Below are positions 33,652 through 43,298 of a stretch of DNA of 64,000 bases, piece after piece (positions within the stretch are counted from its first letter, which is position 1; every line of letters begins with the position of its first letter). This stretch comes from Bacteroidales bacterium (GTDB taxonomy: Bacteria > Bacteroidota > Bacteroidia > Bacteroidales > F082): assembly GCA_028704385.1 (NCBI GenBank), contig JAQVLA010000008.1, positions 44,685 to 108,684 of the forward strand, given 5' to 3'. Under the pieces are notes generated by a model. That model searched no databases. It was not told the origin of the DNA and saw nothing but the letters and a program-made list of their open reading frames with translations. The translations under genes were made by a program, and so were the position numbers.

Positions 33652-35427
33652 ATGGATAAAACGATTACGCGCATCTTCGATTTGCTGCCTTATTACGAGC
33701 AAAAATTCAAACCAAAAGCTGATGTTCTGGCCGGAAAAGAGAATGGGGATTGGGTTAAATATGACATCACAAAATTTCGCGAAATAGTTGATAATATCAG
33801 CTATGCCTTAATACAGCTTGGGATTGAAAAGGGAGATAAAATTGCTACTATTTCCAATAACTGCCCCGAATGGAATTTTATTGATTTTGCGGTACTCCAA
33901 ACCGGTGCCATTCATGTGCCTATTTACCCAACAATTAGCGAAGCAGATTACAAATACATACTTAATCATTCAGAAGTAAAATATGTATTTGTTGCCGGCA
34001 GGGAACTCTTTCGCAAAGTTGAACACATTTTGCCCGAAGTAGATAATGTGCTGGATGTTTATACATTCAAAACTACCGAAGGACTGAAACACCTGAGCGA
34101 GTTAATTACACTCGGTGCTGAAAATCAAGATGTTGAAAAGCTTCAAAACATCAAAAGCAATATTTCAGCTGATGACACAGCTACGTTGATATACACCTCC
34201 GGCACCACCGGAAATCCAAAAGGTGTGATGCTTTCGCACGCAAATCTGTTGAGCAATGTTGAAGCTGTTTACCATATTTTTCCGGTTGACGAAAACTGCA
34301 AAGCCGTGAGCTATCTGCCGCTCTGCCATGTTTACGAACGGATGAATATTTACACCTATATCTATCTGGGGGTGAGCATCTATTATGCCGAAAATATGGG
34401 AACGATTGCAGATAATATTCGTGAGGTGCAGCCCGAAATCCTCACCACAGTGCCCCGACTGCTCGAAAAAGTTTATGATAAAATTATTGCCAAAGGACGT
34501 AAGCTCAAAGGAATTAAAAAACAGCTTTTCTTTTGGGCTGTTAATTTGGGACTCAGCTATCAGGTTGAAAACAACAACGGTGCATTGTATAATTTTCAGC
34601 TTTCCATTGCCAACAAACTGATTTTTTCGAAATGGCGCGAAGCTCTTGGCGGAAAAATGCGTGTGATCGTTTCGGGTGGTGCAGCACTTCAGCCACGTTT
34701 GAGCAAGGTTTTTACCGCAGCACAAATCCCGGTTTTGGAAGGTTATGGGCTCACCGAAACTTCCCCCGTAATAGCAGTGAACACACTGGAACCCGGAGGA
34801 TTGAAATTTGGAACAGTGGGTAAAGTAATCAAAAATGTTGAGGTGAAAATTACACCTGACGGTGAGATATTAGTCAAAGGCCCCAATGTAATGAAAGGTT
34901 ATTTTAAAGATAAAGCCATGACAGCTGAAGCCATCGACAGCGAAGCCTGGTTTCATACCGGCGATTTGGGCGAAATTGTTGATTCAGGTCATCTCAGGAT
35001 AACCGGCCGGATAAAAGAAATCTTTAAAACTTCAATGGGAAAATACATCAGCCCGGCCCTGATCGAAAACCGGTTCAAAGAATCTGCATTTATCGATGGC
35101 CTTATGGTAATTGGTGAACATCAGAAATTTGCCGCTGCGCTTATTGTGCCTAATTTCGAGCACCTTCGGTCGTGGTGCCGCATCAAAGGAATTAAATATA
35201 CTTCTGATGGTGAAATGATTACGCACAAAGAAATTAAAAATCGTTTCAAAAAGGAAGTTGATCATTACAATGTATTTTTTGGTGACTATGAACAAATCAA
35301 AAAATTTGAACTTACCGATCATGAATGGACTGTTCAGTCGAGCGAACTGACTGCCAACCTGAAATTGAAAAGAAGTTTTATCGCAAAAAAATACCAGGAT
35401 AAAATCGACAAAATCTACAACACCTGA
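33652..35427 (+). CDS. long-chain acyl-CoA synthetase, copy 1
   Basis: A 591-residue AMP-forming ligase of the ANL superfamily, similar to FadD15-type long-chain acyl-CoA synthetases. ATP loop LIYTSGTTGNPKGVMLSH (about residue 177), adenine motif EGYGLTETSPV (about 363), hinge ITGRIKEIFKTSMGKYISP, and a C-terminal region with a LKRSFI lysine. It activates fatty acids with ATP and CoA on the cytosolic side of the membrane. It is followed after 36 bases by a paralogue of near-equal length. No TANNTTTG promoter could be found upstream. Confidence 0.92.
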   Translation: MDKTITRIFDLLPYYEQKFKPKADVLAGKENGDWVKYDITKFREIVDNISYALIQLGIEKGDKIATISNNCPEWNFIDFAVLQTGAIHVPIYPTISEADYKYILNHSEVKYVFVAGRELFRKVEHILPEVDNVLDVYTFKTTEGLKHLSELITLGAENQDVEKLQNIKSNISADDTATLIYTSGTTGNPKGVMLSHANLLSNVEAVYHIFPVDENCKAVSYLPLCHVYERMNIYTYIYLGVSIYYAENMGTIADNIREVQPEILTTVPRLLEKVYDKIIAKGRKLKGIKKQLFFWAVNLGLSYQVENNNGALYNFQLSIANKLIFSKWREALGGKMRVIVSGGAALQPRLSKVFTAAQIPVLEGYGLTETSPVIAVNTLEPGGLKFGTVGKVIKNVEVKITPDGEILVKGPNVMKGYFKDKAMTAEAIDSEAWFHTGDLGEIVDSGHLRITGRIKEIFKTSMGKYISPALIENRFKESAFIDGLMVIGEHQKFAAALIVPNFEHLRSWCRIKGIKYTSDGEMITHKEIKNRFKKEVDHYNVFFGDYEQIKKFELTDHEWTVQSSELTANLKLKRSFIAKKYQDKIDKIYNT

Positions 35428-35463
35428 TATCCAGAATGTATCAAAACTAATAACTGCCAAAAC

Positions 35464-37251
35464 ATGAAAAACGCCCGTATTTTTGACATCCTGAATGAAT
35501 TCAGAAAAACTGAATCCGCTGAGAAAGAGATTTTTGCAGCCCGAAAAAATGGCGATTGGAAAATTGTAACTGCAAAACAATATGTAGAAACTGTTGATAA
35601 ACTCAGTTTGGGTTTTCTGGAATCGGGCATCAAAAAAGGTGACAAGGTAGCCACCATTTTAAAAAACTGTCCGGAATGGAACTTTATCGACATGGCTCTG
35701 CTACAGATTGGTGCCATACAAGTGCCCATCTATCCTACCATAAGTGATAATAATTATCAGTTTATCTTTAACGATGCCAGTGTAACTTTTATCATCATTT
35801 CGAACGATGCTTTTCATCAACGCATCAAAGATGTAGTGAATGAAGTACCCAGCCTCGAAGGCATTTTCAGCATCGAAAAAGTGGATGGCCTGCACCATTG
35901 GACTGAACTGATGGAGAAAGGAGAAAAATCGGACAGGTCATCCGAACTTGACGAAATACGGCACAGCATAAAAGCCACTGAAATGGCTACCTTAATATAT
36001 ACCTCAGGCACAACCGGAAACCCCAAAGGCGTAATGCTTTCGCACCGCAACATCATGAGCAACGCTGATGCAACCATTGAAATCTTAGCGCAAAATCCGG
36101 TAAGCCGTGTGCTTAGTTTCCTGCCTTTGTGCCATGTGCTGGAACGAATCATGAATTACACTTACCAGCGGTTTGGTGCCAGCATTTATTATTGCGATAA
36201 CCTGGATCAGATAGGTGAATACATCCGCGATTCAAAACCCGAAATGTTTACAGCAGTTCCCCGCGTTTTGGAAAAGACCTACGAAAAAATTGTACGCAAA
36301 GGAAGAGGTCTTAAAGGCATCAAAAAGGCAATCTTTTTTTGGGCTATCAGTGTGGGCGAAAAATACGAGCCCTGGCAAAAAGCCGGTTTATGGTATCGGC
36401 TAAAACTGCGGATTGCCCGTAAATTGGTCTTCAGTAAATGGCATCCTGCTTTTGGGGGTAGATTAAACGCTATCGTTAGCGGGGGTGCCAGTTTGCAGGA
36501 ACGTATCACAAGAGTTTTTTGGGCCGCCGGATTCAAAATAATAGAAGGTTATGGACTCACTGAAACTTCTCCTGTTGTGGCTGTGAGCAATTTCCTGCCG
36601 GGAGGTGTAAAAATTGGGACTGTTGGCCCGGCATTACCTGGCGTTGAAATAAAAATTGCTGAAGATGGAGAAATCCTTACAAAAGGACCAAATGTGATGC
36701 TGGGTTACTACAAGCAACAAGAACTCACTGATGAAATCATTGACAAAGAGGGTTGGCTGCATACAGGAGATATTGGTCGGTTCGAAGGAAAATTTTTACG
36801 TATTACCGACCGCAAAAAAGAAATCTTTAAAACATCGGGCGGCAAATATATTGCCCCGCAACAGGTAGAAAACAAGCTCAAAGAAAGTGCTTTCATCGAA
36901 AATGTGATGGTTGTGGGTGAAGGCAAAAATTTTGCGGCGGCCATCATTATACCCGATTTTGCGCACCTCGAATCGTGGTGTAAGGTAAAAGAACGCCCTT
37001 TCGAAGGTAAGGAAAAAAGCATCAAAGATCCGGTGATAATCAATCGAATCGAACGTGAAATAAACGAGATAAATAAAAAACTCGATCACACCGAAAGGGT
37101 GAAAAAGTTTGTGCTGCTTGCCGATTCATGGAATGTGGAAACCGGAGAGCTCTCCCCTACCATGAAGCTCAAACGAAAATTCCTGATGCGGAAATATGCT
37201 GTTTTAGTAGAGTCTCTGTATGTGAATGCCGGCTTTAATGCAAAAGTTTAA
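35464..37251 (+). CDS. long-chain acyl-CoA synthetase, copy 2
   Basis: A 595-residue paralogue of the upstream ligase, alignable from end to end: LIYTSGTTGNPKGVMLSHRN, EGYGLTETSPVVAV, ITDRKKEIFKTSGGKYIAP, LKRKFL at the C-terminus. Differences are spread throughout, so the duplication is not recent, and the two enzymes may differ in chain length or substrate class. The 3' end overlaps the convergent holA gene by 17 bases. Confidence 0.92.
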   Translation: MKNARIFDILNEFRKTESAEKEIFAARKNGDWKIVTAKQYVETVDKLSLGFLESGIKKGDKVATILKNCPEWNFIDMALLQIGAIQVPIYPTISDNNYQFIFNDASVTFIIISNDAFHQRIKDVVNEVPSLEGIFSIEKVDGLHHWTELMEKGEKSDRSSELDEIRHSIKATEMATLIYTSGTTGNPKGVMLSHRNIMSNADATIEILAQNPVSRVLSFLPLCHVLERIMNYTYQRFGASIYYCDNLDQIGEYIRDSKPEMFTAVPRVLEKTYEKIVRKGRGLKGIKKAIFFWAISVGEKYEPWQKAGLWYRLKLRIARKLVFSKWHPAFGGRLNAIVSGGASLQERITRVFWAAGFKIIEGYGLTETSPVVAVSNFLPGGVKIGTVGPALPGVEIKIAEDGEILTKGPNVMLGYYKQQELTDEIIDKEGWLHTGDIGRFEGKFLRITDRKKEIFKTSGGKYIAPQQVENKLKESAFIENVMVVGEGKNFAAAIIIPDFAHLESWCKVKERPFEGKEKSIKDPVIINRIEREINEINKKLDHTERVKKFVLLADSWNVETGELSPTMKLKRKFLMRKYAVLVESLYVNAGFNAKV

Positions 37252-38239
37252 AAAGCATTTCGCGGTATAGCTCATCGGCACCTATATCCTGACTTTTGTA
37301 ACCCTTTGATTTGAGGTCGTATTCGCGCAGTACACCAATACAACGCACAGCATCAGCAATGCTAAAATTGCGGGCTGCCTGCTGCATATCCTGAACAAAA
37401 AAAGGATTCATACCCAGCAAACTGGCCAGATTATTTCTGCTTTTATCGTGCGCATAATGTACCTTCAGGATTTTTGTAAAAAAACCATACAAAATGATAG
37501 TGGTAAGAAGCAAGGGATAATCTTTGGGGTTGTCTCCAAAAAACCGGACGATCTGATTGGCACGGAGAATATCTCTGCTGCCAATGGCTTTTTGCAGCTC
37601 GAAAACATTGTAGTCCTTTGAAATGCCAATATTTCGCTCTACATCTTCGTCAGTAATCCTTTTTCCGGCAGGCAGTGCTATAACTAATTTTTCCAGCTCA
37701 TTCCTTACTTTATGCAGATCATTCCCTAAAAAATCTGCAATCATCTGACAGGCCTTTGGCGTGATGGTATAATTTTTTTGTGCCAGATATTGTTCAATCC
37801 ATTTGGGAACATGGTTTTCGTAGATCTTTTTCGACTCAAACAATACCCCCCGGGCAGCCACTTTTTTGGCCAGTGACCTCCGTTTATCCAACTTTTTATA
37901 CTTAAAATTGATGATCAGGATCGTGGTTTCGGGCAATTTTTCAACATAATCCTCCAACTTTTCGATTTCCTTGATATCCTGTGCTTCTTTTACAATCAAA
38001 ACCTGATAGTCGCCCGTCATCGGATAATTTCTGGCCTGGTTTACAATGGTTTCCACATCTACATCACGTCCATAAACCACCATTTGATTAAATGCCTTAT
38101 CAGCCGGATCAAGCACCTGCTCTTCCAGCATGTCAGAAATTGTATCAATAAAATATGGTTCTTCACCCATCAAAAAATAAATGGGATAATATACCTTGTT
38201 CCGTATATCAGTAATGATCTGTTCGAATGTAAAAGCCAT
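37235..38239 (-). CDS. holA: DNA polymerase III delta subunit
   Basis: A 334-residue clamp-loader delta subunit, the wrench that opens the sliding clamp. The N-terminal region has YFLMGEEPYFIDTISDML (family start), a segment TTILIINFKYKKLDKR near residues 104-119, NDLHKVRNELEKL in the helical domain, and a C-terminal collar domain (about 230-334) with NPFFVQDMQQAAR. Length and order match Bacteroidota HolA. It lies two bases downstream of the AMP nucleosidase gene and converges with an acyl-CoA ligase gene, overlapping it by 17 bases. Confidence 0.9.
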   Translation of the reverse strand: MAFTFEQIITDIRNKVYYPIYFLMGEEPYFIDTISDMLEEQVLDPADKAFNQMVVYGRDVDVETIVNQARNYPMTGDYQVLIVKEAQDIKEIEKLEDYVEKLPETTILIINFKYKKLDKRRSLAKKVAARGVLFESKKIYENHVPKWIEQYLAQKNYTITPKACQMIADFLGNDLHKVRNELEKLVIALPAGKRITDEDVERNIGISKDYNVFELQKAIGSRDILRANQIVRFFGDNPKDYPLLLTTIILYGFFTKILKVHYAHDKSRNNLASLLGMNPFFVQDMQQAARNFSIADAVRCIGVLREYDLKSKGYKSQDIGADELYREMLFKLLH

Positions 38240-38241
38240 AA

Positions 38242-39012
38242 TTAAAAACGAAGATGTTTTACCGTAATTCCATTGTTGATAAGCTGTTGCAGGGCATCGA
38301 TCCCAATTTTAAGATGTTCTGCCACATAGCGATGATTTACCTTCCGGTCGCTATCCGATGTTTTTACCCCTTCAGGAATCATGGGCTGGTCCGAAACCAA
38401 CAGCAAGGCTCCGGTGGGTATTTCATTGGCAAAACCAACCACAAAAATGGTGGCAGTTTCCATATCTACTGCCATCGAACGGGTTTCGATCAGGTATTCC
38501 TTAAAATCATCATCATGCTCCCACACACGCCTGTTGGTTGTGTAAACCGTCCCGGTCCAATAGTCGCGGCCGTGATCTCTGATCGTCGTTGATATGGCTT
38601 TTTGCAGACTAAATGCCGGCAATGCCGGAACTTCTTCGGGCAGATAATCCGCTGATGTTCCCTCACCCCGGATGGCCGCTATTGGAAGAATTAAATCACC
38701 AACCTGATTCTTCCTTTTTATTCCGCCGCATTTTCCTAGAAACAAAACTGCCTTGGGATGTATTGCACCTAACAAATCCATTATGGTTGCTGCATTGGCA
38801 CTGCCCATGCTGAAATTTATTATCGTGATGTCGCCAAAAGTGGCACAGGGCATGGGGTGATCTTCTCCTATAATGGGCACGTTATGCCACTGAGCAAATA
38901 ATTCGAGGTACTGATTAAAATTGGTTAAAAGTATGTATTCTCCAAATTGATCAAGTGGTAATCCGGTGTAGCGTGGCAGCCAGTTTTCAACAATTTCTTT
39001 CTTGGTTTTCAT
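38242..39012 (-). CDS. amn: AMP nucleosidase, short type
   Basis: A 256-residue nucleoside-phosphorylase-like enzyme. Landmarks: FLGKCGGIKRKNQVGDLILP, DMETATIFVVGFANEIPTGALLLVSD (the catalytic Asp in VSDQP) and the start GLPLDQFGEYILLTNFNQYL. This corresponds to the catalytic domain of E. coli Amn without its N-terminal regulatory domain, the usual form in Bacteroidota. It hydrolyses AMP to adenine and ribose 5-phosphate. A -7 element TAATTTTG lies 18 bases upstream, and the gene is tightly linked to holA. Confidence 0.85.
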   Translation of the reverse strand: MKTKKEIVENWLPRYTGLPLDQFGEYILLTNFNQYLELFAQWHNVPIIGEDHPMPCATFGDITIINFSMGSANAATIMDLLGAIHPKAVLFLGKCGGIKRKNQVGDLILPIAAIRGEGTSADYLPEEVPALPAFSLQKAISTTIRDHGRDYWTGTVYTTNRRVWEHDDDFKEYLIETRSMAVDMETATIFVVGFANEIPTGALLLVSDQPMIPEGVKTSDSDRKVNHRYVAEHLKIGIDALQQLINNGITVKHLRF

Positions 39013-39029
39013 AAAAGTGATTTAACTTA

Positions 39030-39037
39030 CAAAATTA
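39030..39037 (-). promoter_or_regulatory. -7 promoter element of amn-holA
   Basis: Minus-strand TAATTTTG (TANNTTTG), 18 bases before the amn start. Confidence 0.55.
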
Positions 39038-39186
39038 GTGGTTTTATGCAAGTGAGAGGCAGATTTTGATGCGATTGAACTGCCTTATCATCAGGATAAA
39101 AGTCTTCAGCAATTCTTCCAACCGAAAATGTAACTATATTTTAGGTTTAACCCCGGTTTATCATATTAATAATGCTCCCGATTCCG

Positions 39187-39194
39187 TATCTTTG
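39187..39194 (+). promoter_or_regulatory. -7 promoter element of the HsdR-N gene
   Basis: TATCTTTG, 32 bases before the ATG at 39226. It excludes the upstream in-frame ATG at 39172. Confidence 0.55.
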
Positions 39195-39225
39195 TTTGCG
39201 AAAAGGATTACTTGCTTGTAGCTTT

Positions 39226-39678
39226 ATGGAATGGTTTAAAACGAAAGGAACCGGAAACCTGATACAGGTTTTTGACCCAATCAGAAGGCGTTATGTTGCG
39301 CTAACACCTGAAGAAAAAGTTCGTCAGCAGGTATTACAGTTATTAGTTGACAAGCTCAATGTTCCGGAAGGACTGATAGCTGTTGAATACACCATAAAAC
39401 TCGGAAAGCTAACCAAACGTTGCGATATTGTTGTATTCTCTGAAAAATTTTCACCCATATTGATTGTAGAATGCAAAGCCGCACATATTGATTTGGGCAC
39501 TTCAACACTTGAACAGGCATCACGCTATAATCAGGCACTTCAGGTTGATTACCTTATGATAACAAACGCAACAGACTACTATTTATATCGCATAGATGCT
39601 CAAAAGGGCAACCTGAACCACTGCAAGCATTTGCTCACTTACGAACAGATGAACCAAAATAATCAAAACTTTCTATGA
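39226..39678 (+). CDS. HsdR N-terminal-like PD-(D/E)XK nuclease-fold protein
   Basis: A 150-residue protein from the ATG at 39226. It is related to the N-terminal nuclease domain of type I restriction HsdR subunits. The predicted active-site series is intact: Glu in AVEYTIKLG, Asp in KRCDIVVF and E-C-K in LIVECKAAHI, followed by the conserved EQASRYNQAL. No helicase, methylase or specificity subunit is present, so this is not a restriction system. Similar stand-alone proteins are common next to holA in Bacteroidota. The stop overlaps the kinase gene start (ATGA). DNA repair or recombination is a reasonable guess, without proof. Confidence 0.8.
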   Translation: MEWFKTKGTGNLIQVFDPIRRRYVALTPEEKVRQQVLQLLVDKLNVPEGLIAVEYTIKLGKLTKRCDIVVFSEKFSPILIVECKAAHIDLGTSTLEQASRYNQALQVDYLMITNATDYYLYRIDAQKGNLNHCKHLLTYEQMNQNNQNFL

Positions 39679-42575
39679 TCAAAACATGGCTGCTGTTTAT
39701 CACATTGCTGGTTTTTAGTTCTTTTCACACCTTGCCTGCACAGACAACAGGCGAAACAAACAAAAAAGAGGTGGATGAAGCCAGTGATTACATTTTACTG
39801 GCGAGGAGTTTTTATGGAAAATCGGCAGAAAAAGCTTTATCATACAGCCAAATGGCATTGGATAAAGCAAGAAATATCCAACACGATTCATTGTTTGCAC
39901 ATGCACACAAAACCATTGGAATAGCACTCTACTATAACCATAATCCTGATAAAGCAATTCCGCATTTCGATACGGCTCTGATACTTTTTGAAATGCTCAG
40001 TGATACTAAAGAAATTGGTAATATATACAACAACCTGGGCATTATGCGTACGGGTATCGGTGACTATAACACGGCCATCGAAATGTATCTAAAAGCCCTG
40101 GATATCCGTTTGCAGCAAAGCGATACCTTATCACTTGGCAGGCTCTACAACAACCTGGGATCCTTGTATTTTCATCTGTCCTCTTTTGATGAAAGCCTGA
40201 GCTATTTCACCAAATCCTATGAAATAGCTGTACTTCAAAATGATTCAACCGGAATGATGAGTACAAAAAATAATATCGGCCTGGTATTGATCAATTTGAA
40301 TAACTATGATGAAGCACTGACTACCTTCAGGACGTCGATAAAAATAGGCGAACGCAACAACGACAAAATTGGTATTGCCGACAGCTATCACAACCTCGGG
40401 TTGATATATTTCAAAAATAATCAGTATGATAGTGCTTTGTTTTTCTACACAAGAGCAAACGACTATTACAATCAAATTGGTATTGAAAGCGGAAACAATT
40501 GTCTGGGGTTGGGCAACTGTTATTTCGAAATGAAAAAATACAACAATGCAATCATAGAGTTTAATAAAGCACTGGCTATCAGCTATTCAAAAAACGATCG
40601 CCAACTTCGGCTCGATGCCTTACGCAATCTTTTCGAAACTTACAAAACAAGCAATAATACTACCAAGGCACTCACAACCGTAACACACTATCACAGCCTT
40701 TTCGACTCTGTAAAAACCTTGTTTGATTCAACAGCCGTAAAAAATCTTTTGGCCCGGTTTGAATTTGAAAATCATCAACGCGAGATGAATTCCTTGATAA
40801 AGGAACAAAGCATACAGCAAGAGCTTATCAAGGAACAAAAACAAAAACTTCGGTTTCAGAAATTAATCAGTTATATCAGTTTACTTTTCATGCTGGTACT
40901 TTCTGTTATTGTATATTTCTTGTTCAGACTGTATCGGCGCAACAAAAAGGCGAATCTGATATTAACGCAGCAAAACCTAGAATTAGAGGAAGCCCGAAAT
41001 TCACTCAAAAAATCACATGCCGCAATTCAGGAACAGGAAGAGCTGCTACGAACCTTAATCAACACCACGCCGGATATCATTTGTTTTAAAGATGCAAAAG
41101 GCCGCTGGCTGGAAGCCAACCAGGCCGATCTTGAGCTTTTTAGCCTTACCGGGGTCGATTATAAAATGAAAACAGATGCCGAACTGGCCGATTTTAGCCC
41201 CACACACAAGGATGCACTGAACAACTGCATGGCCTCTGACGAGATTGCATGGCAAAAAAGAAAGATCTCACGTGGTGATGAAGAAATTCCGGGTCCTGAT
41301 GGTCTTATGAGAACCTATGATGTATACAAAATCCCTTTGTTTAATGCCGATGACACAACCAAAGGATTGATAGTTTTGGGGCGTGATATTACAAACCGAA
41401 AAAAGGAAGAACAAAAATTGGCAAAAGCACTCATAAAAGCCAAAGAGTCAGATCGACTGAAAACAGCCTTTCTCTCCAATATGTCGCACGAAATTCGAAC
41501 CCCGTTAAATGCCATTGTTGGATTTAGTCAATTACTTGACGATGAAACTATTACAAAAGAAGAAAAATCAAAATTCATTCAACTAATCCAACAAAACGGA
41601 GAGTCATTGCTCAACCTGATAAATGATATCATCAGTCTGGCAAAAATTGAAGCCGGAGTCAGCCATCTCAATCCGGAATATTTCTCACTCAACAAGCTAT
41701 TTCTGGAGCTGGAAGTAAGCTATAAATCCATTCTGATCCAGCGCAACAAAAAACATCTTCAATGGAAACTCAGCCTCCCCGATCAGGATATAATCATACA
41801 TACTGATGCCGAAAAACTACGCCAGGTAGTAATTAATCTGCTCGACAACGCCATTAAATTCACTGATGAAGGCGGCATTGATTTTGGTTTTGTTGCCAAT
41901 TACAACAACAATGCAGAAGTGGACGGGATTGAACTTTTTGTGCAGGATTCAGGTATTGGAATCGCTGAAGAACAACAGCGGAAAATTTTCAGACATTTCA
42001 CCAAGCTCAATGATGACAGCAAAAAAATATATCCCGGAACCGGATTAGGCTTGAGTATCGTTCAACAATATGTACAGATGATGGGAGGCAGTATCAAACT
42101 GGAATCGCTACCCGGAAAAGGCACCCGTTTTATCGTAGTTTTGCCTCACTTTGGAAAGGCACGCGAAAATGCTGTGAAACAAAGCAAGCTGTTGAGCCAT
42201 CAATACAATTTTGAAGGAAAGACAATCCTTATCGTCGAGGATGTGGATTCCAGTTTCGACCTGCTTAATATCATTATCCAGGGCACACGCGCCAATGTGT
42301 TAAGGGCCGTTAATGGTACTGATGCAGTTGAAATGTGTGTTACAAATCCTGATATCAATCTGGTGTTGATGGATATTCAATTGCCACAACTTAACGGACT
42401 GGAAGCCACCAACCGAATAAAGTCATTCAGGCCCGAACTTCCAATTATAGCACAAACAGCATTTGCCATGACTGAAGAGAAAGAAGCTTGTTTTGCAGCC
42501 GGCTGCGATGCCTATCTGTCCAAACCCATTAAAGCCGAACTCATGCTTCCGGTGATAAAAGAAATTATTGGCTGA
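39675..42575 (+). CDS. TPR-containing hybrid sensor histidine kinase
   Basis: A 966-residue protein. Signal peptide (1-23, cleavage before QTTGE), periplasmic TPR array (about 45-370, with repeated IYNNLGIMRTGIGDYNTAIE-type units), coiled coil, one transmembrane helix (about 395-418), second coiled coil, PAS domain (about 455-580, TTPDIICFKDAKGRWLEAN), HisKA with phospho-His in SNMSHEIRTPLNAIVGFS (about 605), HATPase with INLLDNAIKFTDEG and GTGLGLSIVQQY, and a receiver (845-966) with phospho-Asp in VLMDIQLPQLNG. No DNA-binding output domain. It senses something through the periplasmic TPRs; the output partner is unknown. It overlaps the HsdR-N gene by four bases. Confidence 0.92.
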   Translation: MIKTWLLFITLLVFSSFHTLPAQTTGETNKKEVDEASDYILLARSFYGKSAEKALSYSQMALDKARNIQHDSLFAHAHKTIGIALYYNHNPDKAIPHFDTALILFEMLSDTKEIGNIYNNLGIMRTGIGDYNTAIEMYLKALDIRLQQSDTLSLGRLYNNLGSLYFHLSSFDESLSYFTKSYEIAVLQNDSTGMMSTKNNIGLVLINLNNYDEALTTFRTSIKIGERNNDKIGIADSYHNLGLIYFKNNQYDSALFFYTRANDYYNQIGIESGNNCLGLGNCYFEMKKYNNAIIEFNKALAISYSKNDRQLRLDALRNLFETYKTSNNTTKALTTVTHYHSLFDSVKTLFDSTAVKNLLARFEFENHQREMNSLIKEQSIQQELIKEQKQKLRFQKLISYISLLFMLVLSVIVYFLFRLYRRNKKANLILTQQNLELEEARNSLKKSHAAIQEQEELLRTLINTTPDIICFKDAKGRWLEANQADLELFSLTGVDYKMKTDAELADFSPTHKDALNNCMASDEIAWQKRKISRGDEEIPGPDGLMRTYDVYKIPLFNADDTTKGLIVLGRDITNRKKEEQKLAKALIKAKESDRLKTAFLSNMSHEIRTPLNAIVGFSQLLDDETITKEEKSKFIQLIQQNGESLLNLINDIISLAKIEAGVSHLNPEYFSLNKLFLELEVSYKSILIQRNKKHLQWKLSLPDQDIIIHTDAEKLRQVVINLLDNAIKFTDEGGIDFGFVANYNNNAEVDGIELFVQDSGIGIAEEQQRKIFRHFTKLNDDSKKIYPGTGLGLSIVQQYVQMMGGSIKLESLPGKGTRFIVVLPHFGKARENAVKQSKLLSHQYNFEGKTILIVEDVDSSFDLLNIIIQGTRANVLRAVNGTDAVEMCVTNPDINLVLMDIQLPQLNGLEATNRIKSFRPELPIIAQTAFAMTEEKEACFAAGCDAYLSKPIKAELMLPVIKEIIG

Positions 42576-42659
42576 AAAATCTGCTGTTATTGCTACTTTT
42601 GCTGTTGTTAATATTTTATCAACTATCCTTGTTTTCAAATATTAATTAGAAAAAAACTT

Positions 42660-42667
42660 TACATTTG
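42660..42667 (+). promoter_or_regulatory. -7 promoter element of the pilin-like/DUF3822/rsmD unit
   Basis: TACATTTG, 19 bases before the pilin-like gene. Confidence 0.55.
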
Positions 42668-42686
42668 CACTGAAAAATCATGCCTT

Positions 42687-43286
42687 ATGAAGAATCTAAT
42701 CCTAAAAATCGTTTTGTTTGCCGTGATCATTGTTCTGGGATACATGGTATATGATAGTATTAATAAACCTGTCAGGTTTAAAAATGAAAAAGCTCAACGT
42801 GAGCAGTCAGTTATTCAGCGACTAAAAGATATTCGTAATGCACAGTCTGTTTACAAGCAGGCAAACAACAGCTATACGCCTAGCTTCGACAGCCTGATAG
42901 CATTTCTTAAGTCTGGTGAGATACCTGTTGTAAAACTCATCCCTGATCCGGAAGACACAACCTTCACAAAAACAATATCCGACACACTCGGCTATGTGAA
43001 AGTAATGGATTCCCTTTTTGGAAAAAGAACAAATTTCAATGTTAATGACCTACGATACATCCCATTCAGCGATGGTGTTGAGTTTGAAATGGATGCCGGA
43101 AGTATTGACCGTGGTGGTGTAAGCGTGAGTGTTTTTGAAGCCAAGGCTCCCTTCGTGGCTTATTTAAAAGGGATGGAAGAACAACGTATTTATAACATTA
43201 TTGCAGGAGAAGAAGATATTGATAAATATCCCGGACTTAGAGTGGGTTCGATGACAGAGCCATCAACAGATGGCAATTGGGAATGA
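42687..43286 (+). CDS. conserved protein with pseudopilin-like layout
   Basis: A 199-residue protein of no named family that I recognise. One N-terminal transmembrane helix (residues 4-22) is directly followed by an amphipathic helix (about 36-60, REQSVIQRLKDIRNAQSVYK), then QANNSYTPSFDSLIAFLKSG and a mixed alpha/beta C-terminus. This order (hydrophobic N-terminus, long helix, then a Tyr-rich turn such as NNSYTPSFDSL) is that of GspG-like pseudopilins. A prepilin peptidase site (G before F/M-x3-E) is not seen. The DUF3822 gene begins 12 bases downstream. Function unknown. Confidence 0.6.
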   Translation: MKNLILKIVLFAVIIVLGYMVYDSINKPVRFKNEKAQREQSVIQRLKDIRNAQSVYKQANNSYTPSFDSLIAFLKSGEIPVVKLIPDPEDTTFTKTISDTLGYVKVMDSLFGKRTNFNVNDLRYIPFSDGVEFEMDAGSIDRGGVSVSVFEAKAPFVAYLKGMEEQRIYNIIAGEEDIDKYPGLRVGSMTEPSTDGNWE

Positions 43287-43298
43287 CATTTTTTTGCT

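Noticed and set aside
34165..34725. 186-codon minus-strand frame inside the first acyl-CoA ligase gene
   Set aside because: Shadow frame opposite conserved ligase motifs.
39226..39678. Type I restriction system
   Set aside because: Only an HsdR N-terminal-like domain is present; no methylase, specificity or helicase genes follow.
39715..39957. Minus-strand frame at the start of the TPR kinase gene
   Set aside because: Opposite a signal peptide and TPR region with strong coding support.
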